Source: Apostichopus japonicus (taxonomy: Eukaryota > Echinodermata > Holothuroidea > Aspidochirotida > Stichopodidae). From it: 64,000 bases of DNA. The notes under the pieces were generated by a model. That model saw only the letters and a list, made by a program, of their open reading frames with translations, had not been told where the DNA came from and did not search any database. The first letter of the stretch is position 1, and every line of letters begins with the position of its first letter. Both the position numbers and the translations under genes were made by a program. Location of the stretch: contig NC_092562.1 in the NCBI RefSeq assembly GCF_037975245.1, positions 21,965,054-22,029,053 of the forward strand. Reading direction: 5' to 3'. Below are positions 27,720 through 39,642 of the stretch, in pieces.

Positions 27720-27725
27720 AATAAA
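27720..27725 (+). terminator. candidate poly(A) signal of the kinesin gene
   Basis: AATAAA 379 bases after the stop codon. It is the first canonical hexamer seen downstream. Use is inferred. Confidence 0.35.
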
Positions 27726-29543
27726 TTACCTTTCAGAGGGTTAGTAAAAAATTCCTAACATTGTTGGTGAAATTGGGGAATAGTTAACTATGCTACATTG
27801 TTGGTGAAATTGGGGAATATTTCACAATGCTCATTATTTGAATCGTGGTTAACTTTCCCTTTAATATAATATTCACTGAATCTAGTTGTTTCGGAGTTAA
27901 CAAACTAACTGGAAAATCAAAAAAAAGATGAAGAGGTTTTCATATTTTACAGTAATTCTAGACTCATTTTAGACATCTGCTTTTTCTAATCCACCGAGTA
28001 TGACCTACGTATATATTGAGACGACCTTCAATTCTTTCTTTCTCCTTCCTCCTTACCGTAGTTGGAACCGTAGTGTACTCTTGGCTTTCATTTTTCAAAT
28101 ACATCGTGTAGAAGTTGAAGTGGTATCCACTGTATGCAGCTTACAGATCATCTTCCGACCCTGTCTAAAGAAGCCTTCGCCATTTCCCGTTCACAGCGTT
28201 GCATGAAAATGAGAAGAACTCGTTTTGTAGTTTTGAAGATGACATTTATTTATTTCACCGAGGGAGAGCCAAATCCAACCATCATGATTGGTCAATGTGA
28301 TAGAGGTACGGTACTTGTGTTAATAATTTCCCTGAGTTAAGATATAACAGATTTCCGCCATTCAGTGAGAACTGCTTTAGTGTGTTCCCTTCTGACACAA
28401 AACGGTAGACTTTAACAAGTCTAAAGATGACACGACTGTGCCACACATGCTAGAATGTATCTTTATCACAATGCATATTTTGAACATTTTCCTTAAAACA
28501 GATTGGGTGTAGTAATTGCTGAACGTAAAATATTGAAGTTCTCAACATGACCTAATAGTGGCACTGACTTCATTGATAAACATCAATTATGAAAATAAAA
28601 GGGAAGTTAAAGCATGCACCATCTGGTGGCTTCTTGACATCACTCATTGTCAAAACTATTGCCACCTGAGTCCTGACACAACATTAAAACTGTGATGTCT
28701 CCCAAACATTGTGATCTTCTTTGACATTTGTGGGTAGGGGTGGGGGTGGGGGGAGTAGGGCCGATGGAGGATCTGTCATAGATGCTATAGATGATGGCTA
28801 GTTTTGCACCTCCTTTCAGCTGGACCTTGGGTGAATTGCGGATATATGCTATTAAAGCTGTTGTTGTACAGTTAGTTGACTGTATTGTGTAAGAGTGTGG
28901 ATATAGCCTGAACTAATATTTAGTTCTGGTAACAGATATTGATAGCGTATCTCATGTTGTTGGCACGATACCGAGAGGGTGAATTCATACAGAAGGACAT
29001 TTCATTGCAATATTTAGTTAGAACTAACAAATGAGTGTTTCTGTGCTTTATCAACTGGTTACATCTGAGAGGATGCTGTTGATAGTATCTTATTGTTTGC
29101 TTGTTTACATAACTTGCTGCATCGCACAGTGGGAATAGTTGTAGACTTGAAGAGTCAAACTTTGATGTCAACCCTGAGGGATTATTTAAAGTCACGATCA
29201 CATTTCACGAGAGTCAAATAAGTTATTATTTATTTGTGATACAACATATCTGATAGATAGAACATGCAAAACAGCGTATATATGATGATCTTGCTTTGTT
29301 GGTTGGGACTGGAAATCTCTTACTATTGCTCACAATTGGTAGCTTACATTCACTAAGTAAATAAGTATGTAGATATTATATTATCTTATTCCCTGCAATA
29401 TGTATGATTAAATATATCATTTGTTTGCCTTTACTGTTTCAACTTAGAAACGATCCACATATAAATATTGCAGCAACAATATTTCGTAACATATTACAAT
29501 AATCTAATATAATGAAGCAAAGTTGTTCATGTTTGCATCTGTT

Positions 29544-29922
29544 ATAGTCTACATATGACTGCCATAGTCTGTATATGACTGTCAGAGACTGATATGACTG
29601 TCACAGTCTGCATATGACTATCAGACTGCATATGATTGCCATGATCTGCATATGATATGACTGTCACAGTCTACACTCACAGACTGCATATGGTTGCCAT
29701 GGTCTGCATATGACTGTCACAGTCTGCATATGACTGTCACACTCTGCAAATGATTGCCATGATCTGCATATGACATGACTGTCACAGTCTGCACTCACAG
29801 ACTGCGTATGATTGCAATTGTCTGCATATGACTGTCACAGTCTGCATATGACTTTCATACTCTGCTTTCATACAGCAGATGATTGTCATGGTCTGGATGT
29901 GACTGTCACAGTCTGCTTATGA
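29544..29922. repeat. 20-bp minisatellite
   Basis: Degenerate tandem units close to gtcacagtctgcatatgact, about 18 copies, some shortened or separated by small insertions. No conserved unique spacers occur, so this is not a CRISPR-like array. Confidence 0.85.
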
Positions 29923-31000
29923 ATATAAAGGTCACAGGTCAGTTGGTTTCTGGTGTTTTGTCACCCTATCTGTCTTGCTGTAGAAACACATTTGTCTTCC
30001 TGCATCTCAGTGAATGATCCGAGTACGACACTGCTCTACTTTGTAATCTGGTGACTCATTATACATTGGTGCTGTCTTTGTCATCAGACATTACCCTGCT
30101 GAAGAAATGTAACAGTATCTTAAAAATGACATTGCCTGTGAGTCAAGAAAATAGTGGGATTGGAAACGCTACAACTTTTATGTATTTTCCACTGAATTCT
30201 GTACATAAATATATTAAGTTATTTATACAGCATGCTAGATGTTAGAGCAAATTAAATTATGCATGTCAGTTTTTAATGCTTGGGATCTGGGTCCAGGGGA
30301 AGGGGAATCAATGAGATATACTTGAATTGTTCGAGTTTATTTAGTTTGTGCCTTCCGTAGGAGATTTTTTTTTATGAATGATTAATGATCAACTGAAGCT
30401 TTATCTCATGGAATTCACATGTAAGAATGCATGAAACTAACACCAGCAGAAACTGGAAAGTACGTACAACGTAATGATAAATCCATCACCTTCTGGATTT
30501 GGTAATTTGTACAATGATCTTTTAAAATTATTCCAAAGACAAGCCAATTTCAAAATATTTCAAGTAGCAAGCACCATTTTGCATAGCAACTAGCATTATT
30601 TTGCATAGCAACTATCAAAATTAGCATAAAATGTACCGATAGACTCATTTCATGTTTATCTTCTAACCAATGTTGAGAAATTTGGATCAAATGTCTTCAA
30701 AAATGTTGGTGTTCATTTTTACTTTCTTTAAATTATTATTGCCATTTACTAATATTATTTTGTTCTCATAGAATTGGTTACTAGAATGTTGCTTGCCGAT
30801 TTGCCATTGTCCTCTTGAATTCACTGGATGCAGAAACACCTCTCCTAATATCACATTGATATGCTTTAGCCATATAATTGAACATAAATTTGTTAATTCT
30901 GGTTGAAATCTGGATAAATAATGAGACAAAACTTCACGACCTGTCCAATTTTAGAGCCTACGATTGTGACACTTTACTTTAAGCCATATATAAAACTTGC

Positions 31001-31067
31001 ATGTTATCATGTTAACATGTTATAATGTTAACATGTTATAATGTTATCATGTTATAATGTTATCATG
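31001..31067. repeat. short tandem repeat of ATGTTA(A/T)(C/A)
   Basis: Alternating atgttatcatgttaac and atgttataatgtta units in several near-perfect copies. Each unit is partly self-complementary. Confidence 0.8.
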
Positions 31068-32538
31068 TGTTTTTTTTTTGTTATTTCCTTTTGCTCTTGT
31101 TATGACACATATGTATGCATGCCAAAAAGACGTTTGTTGTAGTTGTTAATATCTGTACAGTATTTATAGTAGTTCATAATCCGTTAGACAACAGGGTGGA
31201 ATACCACTGCTTACATTCCAATAAAAACATGGCTAGTGCTCTCGTCTCATTCTGATTTCCAACTGCGTGTACGGTATGAAAGCTTTTCATTTACAACATG
31301 TCACATTTTGGTTTAGTAGAACAATTCATATTCTTTTCCCATTCAAATTAGTTTTCATTCTTGTCCATTAAATGCAGATTTTGCTTTCACCTGCTGATGT
31401 TCAATACAGGCAGTTCACCTACCGAATTCATAATTTAGCTGCAAAGAAAAAAAAAAAAAAAAATTATCACAGTGCTGGACAAATTGTACTTGAAGAAAGT
31501 AACAATAATATTTCCTTAAACACATTTAAATATTATTGTTCTACAACTTTGAGGAAATTGAAAGAAACTTAAAACTATGATCAGAGTAGTTATCACTGGT
31601 ACAGAACTGATGTGTTTTAAAATTGATTAATTTTCTGCAAACTGTTTTAGCTGGCTAACTTTTGATTGTATGATAACATGCTCACATTGCTCACTTATCT
31701 AATATTAACATTGTTCAATCGCAAGTACATAAGTGAATGCAAAAACTTTAATGTTGTTCAGTAGCCAATTGAACAGTCTTATTTCTGCATCTCGTTCATA
31801 AATATGTCAGTGTCGTTTCAAGATGTTTAAGTTACCAATCTTATCTGCATGATTTTGCTAACATGTCAATGACCACTGAGCACAGCCATGGTAGAGAGAC
31901 ACACATACCTGTAGTGGTATATTAATGTATTTTGTTCTATTTTTAAATGGCTGCATTGACCCTTGAGTTCAAACCATTGTTGTGATTAAGACCTAGTAAT
32001 CACTTTATCTCAACACATCACGCTATAAAGGACTTAAATATACTCAAGACTTTTGTGGATTTGACTACTGCTGGTTTGATCAGCATTCCTTGACCAAGAT
32101 AGATCTCGTCTGCAAATTCTTTATCAAACGACTGTGTATAAGATTAACGATTACAAAGCTACTAGTGTAAAGTAATTAACAAGGCTTGAAAGTCACCGTG
32201 ACTGTTATATTACGTTATCACGTTAGGCGACAAAGGAGCCGTTTAAACTCAAGAATATGTATATCTCGATAGGATTAACTCTTCTGCTCGTTCGTCTTTT
32301 ATCAAGTTCGTTCTTTTAAATTTGCATGTAGAATGTCATGTACGCTGTAGACTATCAATACACGTACACAGTTTTATTTGAGCTGACATTCAGAGGACGT
32401 TTATGCTTTCTTTGAAAATTGTGAGCTCGTCATGATTAACACACGAATCAAATTTCTCTGTTCGAGAAAAAGCGAAAAAATGGCTCTTAGTCCTGAGTGT
32501 TCCGTCATGAAATTGAGGTCAATTCGTGCACAAGATCA

Positions 32539-32630
32539 TACATATATATATATATATCATATATATATATTATATTATATATATAATATTATATATATAT
32601 AATATATATATTATATATATATATATATAT
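32539..32630. repeat. (AT)n microsatellite
   Basis: About 90 bases of nearly pure alternating A and T, with occasional TAT or ATT slips. Confidence 0.9.
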
Positions 32631-33439
32631 GCTGCATCGTTTCCACCTATACCCTCTCATCTGTATGGGTACTGTTCTGAAACGGTGACAAGAGGTCACC
32701 TCAAACTTCTTTTATGTCATTCAGTAGATTCCGGTTTATTCTCAGTCTTCAGGTTAAATATTTATGTAATGTTTGCTTCATCTGCTCACAGAATTCGCAA
32801 CGTTTGCAATCAAGGCAAGCAATTGGCAACGGCAGTGAATTTGCCGATTTAAGTTAACTCTTAGTTAATCATTCTTTGTTTCTCAAGTATATTAGGGGAA
32901 AATGCGTTAGTACGTTAAGATGACAAGATTTTCTGAAGGTAATGGCACCCTAAGGGTGGTAGATTTTACTAAGGAGGAAACTTCCATTTGCCATTGTAGA
33001 ATTAAAGGAAGGGACTATTTAGGTGAATGCACGTCACTGGTGACGTATACGTGATTCATAATGTATTATAGTATATGTATTTGCCCAATCTGTAAGTAGT
33101 GTATGATATATGTATATGGTTTGAATCCTAAAACGGGACCATTTATGCAAGAAGCTGTCTGTTCAGGACCACCAATGCCGCATGTATTTGAACGTGTTAC
33201 GTCACAGTATTCAATTGCCGTTTTGTGTTGAATAAAATGAAGAAGCGTTGCTTTAAATAATTTTCCCTGTTCAGTAATCTTTTGCTGTCCTTACCATTTC
33301 AACCCAGTTTGGATAAATGATATTTCCTCACGCGGAGAGACAACAATAATTCCTTTTTTTCTGAACCGCTTCACCTATACCTTATTAAACCAACTGAACC
33401 TACTAGTAAACCGAACTAAGAATAATGCAAGCAGCAATA

Positions 33440-34037
33440 ATACAGAAAGTATTGTTTGTTTGTTTATTTATTTATTTGTTTTATCACAAAAAAAAATACA
33501 ATGTGAAAGGAAGTCTTCTATAAAGCCAGAATTGGCTTAACAGAGTAGAAGACTCCCTGGTAAAGAAGAAAAATATAAAAATACAAGTTGAATGAGCAGA
33601 ATGATACAGATATTTTAAGGATTAATAACTAGACAGGATAATATTGTCCTAGTTCAAAAAGAATTTAGCTATACATGTAATTTTTTAATACATATAAATA
33701 TAGCATAAAGACCGTATTAGTATGTGGTGATGATCTATTTTCTTAAATACTTCTTAAATAAACTCAACGACTTTTTGGTCTTTATATTATCTGAAAGGGA
33801 ATTCTACGTTTTAATTATACGGTTACGAAAGCTATAGGTTCCTATAGTGGTTATACGGTAAAAATGACGATGTACATTATAAGTATGTCTCGTTTGATAG
33901 TGATAAAAAGTTTTGTTACTATTAATAAAACTGGACATTTTCCGGCAGTAACCCATTCCATGATTTGTAAGCAAAAGCCGCAAGCTTCATTTTGATGATA
34001 TCCTCGAGTTTAAGCAAGTTTAGCTTTAAGTGAAACA
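33440..34037 (-). mobile_element. 3' end of a CR1/Daphne-like LINE, degraded
   Basis: On the minus strand the segment just inside 34037 reads LLKLEDIIKMKLAAFAYKSW, then NGLLPEN. This matches the region after the reverse transcriptase in CR1-like LINEs (LKL.DI.K...A.F.YK). Further on, stops and frameshifts separate a recognisable IKDQKSL-FKK-like tail. The copy ends near 33453-33490 in TTTG/TTTA repeats, the usual simple-repeat tail. The upstream part stops at 34037, exactly where the fold-back element begins, so the LINE was probably interrupted by it. Confidence 0.65.
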
Positions 34038-36611
34038 TACGGAGAGCCAAACGTTCCATAAATGTCGAAAAAGAAAGTGAAGTGTCCAAGTTAATATATA
34101 TATGTCCAAATCGATATCAACATGTTACAATTCGATATCAGCATGTTACAATTCCATATGAACATGTCGAAACAAAATACAATATGCCATTGCGTCTATC
34201 AACATGTCAAATTCAACATCAGCATGTCGAAAACTTGTAACAGCATGCCATTACTACATTGGTCATGTCAACATGCTATATTTACGTCGTGCTATAATTT
34301 TGGAACTTCGGCGCGCGCCAACGTTTCATATATGTCGAGATTTATTTCAGTATGTCCAAAACTTGTGTCAGCATGGTGAGCGAAGAGTAGTGAAGTATTG
34401 CCATGACAACGTTGCACATGGTTCGTGTCGTTCACACGGTACTATGGTTGAATATACTGTAGCGGAAAGCTACGATTTTTCCTTAGTGAGATACGTTTCG
34501 TTCCCTCAGGGGTTACATCTGTTGCGCTCCGCGGAGGTAACGAGAGATGTTTATCCGAAACAGGAACAGGAACTGATTACGTAATTTTGCTATATCGATG
34601 TATTCCCGTGACTGGCATAGGCAGGCACGGCGGTAGGTGTGTGAGTCGATCCCATTGGTCGCAACCCATCGTAGTTATATACAGGTAGTCCATGATTGGT
34701 CTAAGCCTTTTTTTTACAGTTTATGTACGGACGTGTGTATACGGGGGTTATTTCCGGGGTATTTTAATGAAGGGTTCTTTCGTAAATGAGTGAGTCAGAG
34801 AGTCGGAGAGTCGGTCGAGTGCAAGACGAGGAACTTTCCTTCCTCGTGGTAAAGCCTTTGATATTTGCCTAAGTCCAAACAAATGTGTTTAGGCATTTTA
34901 GAGTGCCCGACACCTGCGCTGCCCGAGTCCAGCGGAATGCCCGAAGCCTGTGCTGCCCGACACCGGTGGATTGCCGATGTTTAGACTGCCCTACCCTTGC
35001 GCAGCCCCAGTGTTATGCCTGCGTATCCTTGGGTTGTGCCCGACCCCAGTACGTTATATTGGGCAAATGTAAATATTGTGTATTATACGCTGTAGATGTA
35101 GAACGAGATGAGAAATTATACTTTTATTAAACATACCACTCTGGTGTCTGCCTCCTGATTTAGAGTTAATCTGTACCCGTCCCCCATCTACCTCCCCTAC
35201 CCTCCTCCAGTTGGTTTCGAGACAGGTTTTACACTACCAGACGTTGCAAGGTCTTCATGTTTAAAATTTGCTTTGTCTGAAATTCCAGTCTTGAAAAGCA
35301 TGAAAATATTATCATTAACTAAGATTAATCCACCTCTATTTTGTTTTTCCACCCAGGCTTTACTGTAATCTAACAAACTGTGACCTTCACCTGCAACAGA
35401 CATACAGTTTAAGTACTGTAAAAATATTAAAGCATTCTGAGTACTCTTAACTTTCATGTAACGTTTTTTAAGGGCAAATGGCACATAACCTGCTAATTAT
35501 CTTAGAATTTGTTCCTCATGTTTTTCAACATTTGTATCTTCCAAATTTATGTCGTCTGGAACATCCAGCCTCTCAAACTCTTCAATCATCAGCTTCAAAT
35601 TCAACTATATCCTGTAGCATGAACATTTCTAATGTCCTCGGCGGATGCAAAGTTTTTTGGCAGCCATGTTTCGTGTTAAATTAATTTTGTTAATTTTATA
35701 ACACTAGGTGCCCAATGCAATAACAAACAGCACTAACGTTATTTGCCTAACGAACGAAGAAAAGTTTTATCGGAAAATACTTGACTAAAAGTACCTATTT
35801 CGCCATTACTTGTTCATATATTGCGATGAAATATATGCTGAGATAAACAATTAATTATTAAATACTAATCTTCGCATGATTCGGTGAGAAATGAAAGATA
35901 TATTCCGATCGAAATTCTTACAGGTATGCGTAACGTAACATATATGAGTACTGCGTATACTATTTCAATTACATATACGTTAGGATCGGAGTGTCTGTTG
36001 TTATGTTGTGAGGGACGCTATATACGAAATGACCTTTGTACCAGGATTACGTAATAGCTGATGATGGCTTTACCCGTGTTTGTGCCCTGAGGCATGTTTA
36101 CTTATGGCGATCAAATTTTGTCGGTTACAATGATACTTCAAAGTGGGTTTTCTCCTTCTGTTTATAGCTCCATGATTCAACCATAGTACCGTGTGAACGA
36201 CACGAACCATGTGCAACGTTGTCATGGCAATACTTCACTACTCTTCGCTCACCATGCTGACACAAGTTTTGGACATACTGAAATAAATCTCGACATATAT
36301 GAAACGTTGGCGCGCGCCGAAGTGCCAAAATTATAGCACGACGTAAATATAGCATGTTGACATGACCAATGTAGTAATGGCATGCTGTTACAAGTTTTCG
36401 ACATGCTGATGTTGAATTTGACATGTTGATAGACGCAATGGCATATTGTATTTTGTTTCGACATGTTCATATGGAATTGTAACATGCTGATATGGAATTG
36501 TAACATGCTGATATCGAATTGTAACATGTTGATATCGATTTGGACATATATATATTAACTTGGACACTTCACTTTCTTTTTCGACATTTATGGAACGTTT
36601 GGCTCTCCGTA
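34038..36611. mobile_element. 2.6-kb fold-back transposon with inverted repeats over 400 bp
   Basis: The left arm (34038-34453, outer end tacggagagccaaacgttcc) and right arm (36175-36611) are reverse complements with very few differences; the right arm has one extra 21-bp internal unit. The arms contain degenerate tandem motifs such as caacatgttac and cagcatgtcg. The 1.7-kb core holds a transposase relic on the minus strand (35197-35604). The near-identity of the arms indicates recent movement or gene conversion. Reading frames inside the arms appear twice, once per strand, and are not genes. A ten-base direct repeat aagtgaaaca occurs at 34028-34037 and 36636-36645, but the second is 24 bases off the arm, so it is an uncertain target duplication. 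Confidence 0.8.
35197..35604 (-). pseudogene. P-element/THAP-type transposase C-terminal relic
   Basis: Reading on the minus strand from 35604, the frame gives an acidic helix (KLMIEEFERLDVPDDIN) and then LR-stop-LAGYVPFALKKRY. It continues to a segment with one cysteine, and to WVEKQNRGGLILVNDNIFML before ending at 35197. The pattern YLAGYV..L..., followed by ...RGGL..P/N..IF.LF, is characteristic of P-element/THAP9-like transposases. The in-frame stop (35497-35499) replaces the tyrosine expected in that motif. No intact N-terminal THAP or RNase H-like region is seen in the core, so the gene is dead and incomplete. Family assignment is from motif memory and moderately sure. Confidence 0.55.
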
Positions 36612-37501
36612 GAAACAAGTAACGTGAAACGTGTAAAGTGAAACAAGCGTTGTCCGCGCTGATATAGGCAGGACATTTTCTAGGTTCAAACAAAAGGTTG
36701 TGAGACTCAGTATGGCTCCCATTGACCTTCGGTCTACGTTTTTGCTTGTCGGCTACTACTTTGATCCCTATGATGATCCTACAATAACTTCGAATATGAA
36801 AAAAAAGGCTGTAGAAACATTTTCACACTGACAGCGACACTGAAACTTTTCAGAACCACATAATAGCGGATACGTCAAATCTGACAGTTTTGAGTAACAT
36901 AATTGAAAATGTGCTTGCTTATCGATTGCATTTGAAATTGTCTTTACTCGAAGATGTGCAATTATATATGATAACTGACCTCACCGCTGTACTTTACCAA
37001 AACAGCAATGTATTTCTGAAGCCTAATATCAGCAATGTTATTGATAAGAAGGGGGCTGTTTGCCTCATCCCATTCTCCTTTTCAGCTGGAAGTTGAAAGG
37101 ATCGACATTGACATCTTAGTTTGTAATTGGTATGTTGCTATTAAATGAGTTCAGTCTAACCTCAAAATGCTTTTGGCATAAAGTTATAAATGATACTCTT
37201 GTTTCCTCGTCATTAATAAGCTTACCACGACGTACCGCAGATTATGGCCCATTTTGTTGACTTTATATACCAGGGATGTGCTCAGGAATATTTGAATGCC
37301 GGGCGCATTTGTGCGGTAGTGTTATCCACGTCCCGGCGAGGGGTTTAAGGGATGGTGTGTCACCCTCCCTTTTGGAAAACCCTATTCTGAACCTAAAGTC
37401 TGTGCTAAGTTTTCAACCACATTTTGTAAATGTTAACATTTGTTAAATTAATCATCAAAAATAGTGTCGGGCGGAATTTTTTTTAAATACTGTTTGTGCT
37501 G
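36612..37501. other. non-coding stretch
   Basis: No gene or clear repeat is seen. Short open frames (for example 36890-37096) lack supporting signals. Confidence 0.4.
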
Positions 37502-38390
37502 GGCGGCATTTGATTTGATTTATTTCTACCAATTCAAAGACAAAGATAATACTATTACAAATAATGTGAAAGTAACAACATAAATAAATTGAAATAAAGC
37601 TATACAGTATCTGAATGGTAGAGGGAACCAAAAATAAGCAAAGCTTTTCTGGTTTGGCTCCCGTATACAATAAATATTAATGACATGTTTAATCATGTAT
37701 AAGCAAATACTAAACAAAGAAAATAATTTATTAAAAAAAAAAAAAAAAAAAAGTTCGAAATAACAAACGTTTATGATATAATAATGAAATAATTAATTGG
37801 GTTGAGAGTTTAAAAGATAATATTTGAGTGCACACTTAAAGGAGCACAAGGAACCTGTTGACCGAATAGAATGTTGGAGACTGTTCCATAAGACTGTACC
37901 TGAATAATGTACTTGGGATTGCCTTAACTTATAGTAAAAGATGACTTGATGTGAAGTAAGTTACTACTATTACGAGTATTATGATTATGCAGACTAGAAT
38001 TTCTACTAAAGAATGAATTATAAATAAACGGAAGAAGCCCATTGCAATGTTTATAAACAAACACGCCTCATGGAAGGGAGCACATTTAATTCCCTAAATA
38101 GGGATTACATATTATATAGGGATGAATATTTCTGACAGCAAGCTTGAATAAGATATATACTACGAATGGCACAATCTGCTGAATTTCCCCATGCAAGAAG
38201 TTTGTACTTTAGATGAGGTAGCATTATCGCATTGTAAAGTATAAGTAAAGTTGATTTTTGCCAAAAATGTTTAAGCACATTAATAACCCCATTTATTCTT
38301 GCAATCTTTTTTTTTGTGCTTACAACATAGAGCTGCAGGGCGCAGCTGCCCGCCGCCGACCGATGTGAGGACATCCCTTCACTTTGCTGA
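37502..38390 (-). mobile_element. non-LTR retrotransposon (CR1/L2-like) 3' half, degraded
   Basis: On the minus strand, 38105-38374 encodes the thumb region of a LINE reverse transcriptase: KKIARINGVINVLKHFW followed by LLILYNAIMLPHLKY and WGN, matching the family pattern KI.r..GvL.kLr.fl...l..lY..li.PhL.Y....WGn. Below 38105, after frame changes, the copy still shows a relic of the arginine/histidine stretch (SLHNHNTRNSSNL) and of the LWNSL motif. It ends at 37502 in aaat/caaat repeats, the 3' tail. It is 5' truncated and inactive. Confidence 0.75.
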
Positions 38391-39642
38391 CATCTATAGT
38401 AGTAAGGCGGTCATTCTAGTAAGGTTAATCAAAGGGTCGCAAACCTGCTAAGGCCAATTAATCTTAAAAGTATTTTGAAACTTGTCAGCTACAATGTATG
38501 CAAATTCAAGCTGAAAGAGCTTATGAGTAAGTCTAGGATTAATTGATCATGTATAGAACTTTGATTGTGAGGGATTTTGTTTTTTATAAAGACCTCGGAA
38601 TTTCCACCCACAGAAGTTATTAGCTACCAGGTTTCGGTGGTATTGAAGCCTCAGTATAAACTGGGAATAAAGGTGAGATTACAGTCACTTTACATGTGAA
38701 TAGATATAGTTAATTATTATTTTATTGACGAAAAGAAAGAAAAAGAACAAGCAGCAGAAGCGACAAGCGTATAGAGATTACAAAGTCTACAACCAATCAA
38801 ACTAGCTACCAGAGGTCATCACGCTTACCTGGCCAAAATGGTGTAATAAAACTTGCTGACAGTATTTAAAGGTGCCCTCTCTGACTGTCCAAATAATGTC
38901 AGATATTGAGCGGTTGTAACTATATACTGACGCTTAGCTCAGATAGGGAAACTTCTTGGTGAAGTTGTGTCATACATGTGTTTGGGTGACCATATTTCAG
39001 GACGACAATATATGACGTTCGATCCTGAAAATGATCTTTTGGGGTGTGGAGGGGAGGGGTGTGGAGGCGGTTAAACGACTGTTTTATTTTACCTTTCACT
39101 AAAACTATGATGGGGTTGGAAAAGAGTAATGTTCTTAAATGTTATGTTGAATATACTGCAAGTTTACACTACGTCCCCATGTGTCAATAGTACTAAAAAA
39201 CAAACATTGGACATACGTTATAATTGCTGTACTTAAGGATGAATAAGTATTACCAAGGACCTCCTAATTAAGCAGCCTGATGTGATACCTGCAACTCTTG
39301 GGAAACTCGTATGCGAAAGAACTTCCATCATCGAAGCAAATTAATTAGGGCATAGTTAGATATATGCATGCATGTGACTGGTGACACTGAGTGAACCTAC
39401 CAGTCTGCATATCAATTGTACAAAAGCATCGGAATATCTTGTTCATCTCAACTACATTTCCTTTCCGAGAAGAGAGTCAGAGAAGAGACGTGATGTCAAA
39501 AATGTGGATAGTGTCATTCGATGTGAACAAACTGACGCCTATCGATGTCTTTCTTAAGTCAGCAAAATGTCTAGAGTTATTAAGCCAATTGCTATGTACA
39601 ATGATATGAACTCTTTCATGGTGTCTTCTTTCTATTGAGCAG
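38391..39642. other. non-coding stretch downstream of the minus-strand LRAT-like gene
   Basis: No gene is seen. It should contain the 3' UTR of the minus-strand gene starting at 41133. A minus-strand AATAAA (plus-strand tttatt at 39083) is one candidate poly(A) signal. Confidence 0.4.

Larger units (their letters stand above)
27342..33439. other. kinesin 3' untranslated region and gene-poor interval
   Basis: The kinesin 3' UTR starts here. Candidate poly(A) signals are at 27720 and 28593; which is used cannot be told. The rest holds a partial inverted-repeat element (27424), a G-rich tract (28735-28765), a 20-bp minisatellite (29544), a tandem repeat (31001) and an AT microsatellite (32539). 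No further gene is supported. Confidence 0.5.

Noticed and set aside
32526-32852. 108-codon frame
   Set aside because: The first third is the AT microsatellite and the remainder shows no family resemblance.
34122-34584. Two overlapping plus-strand frames repeated on the minus strand at 36125-36527
   Set aside because: They are the two inverted arms of the fold-back element read in opposite directions; the reading frames follow internal short repeats.
34885-35130. Cysteine-rich plus-strand frame in the fold-back core
   Set aside because: Built from a degenerate tgcccgac-type repeat; the convincing coding relic of the core is on the other strand.
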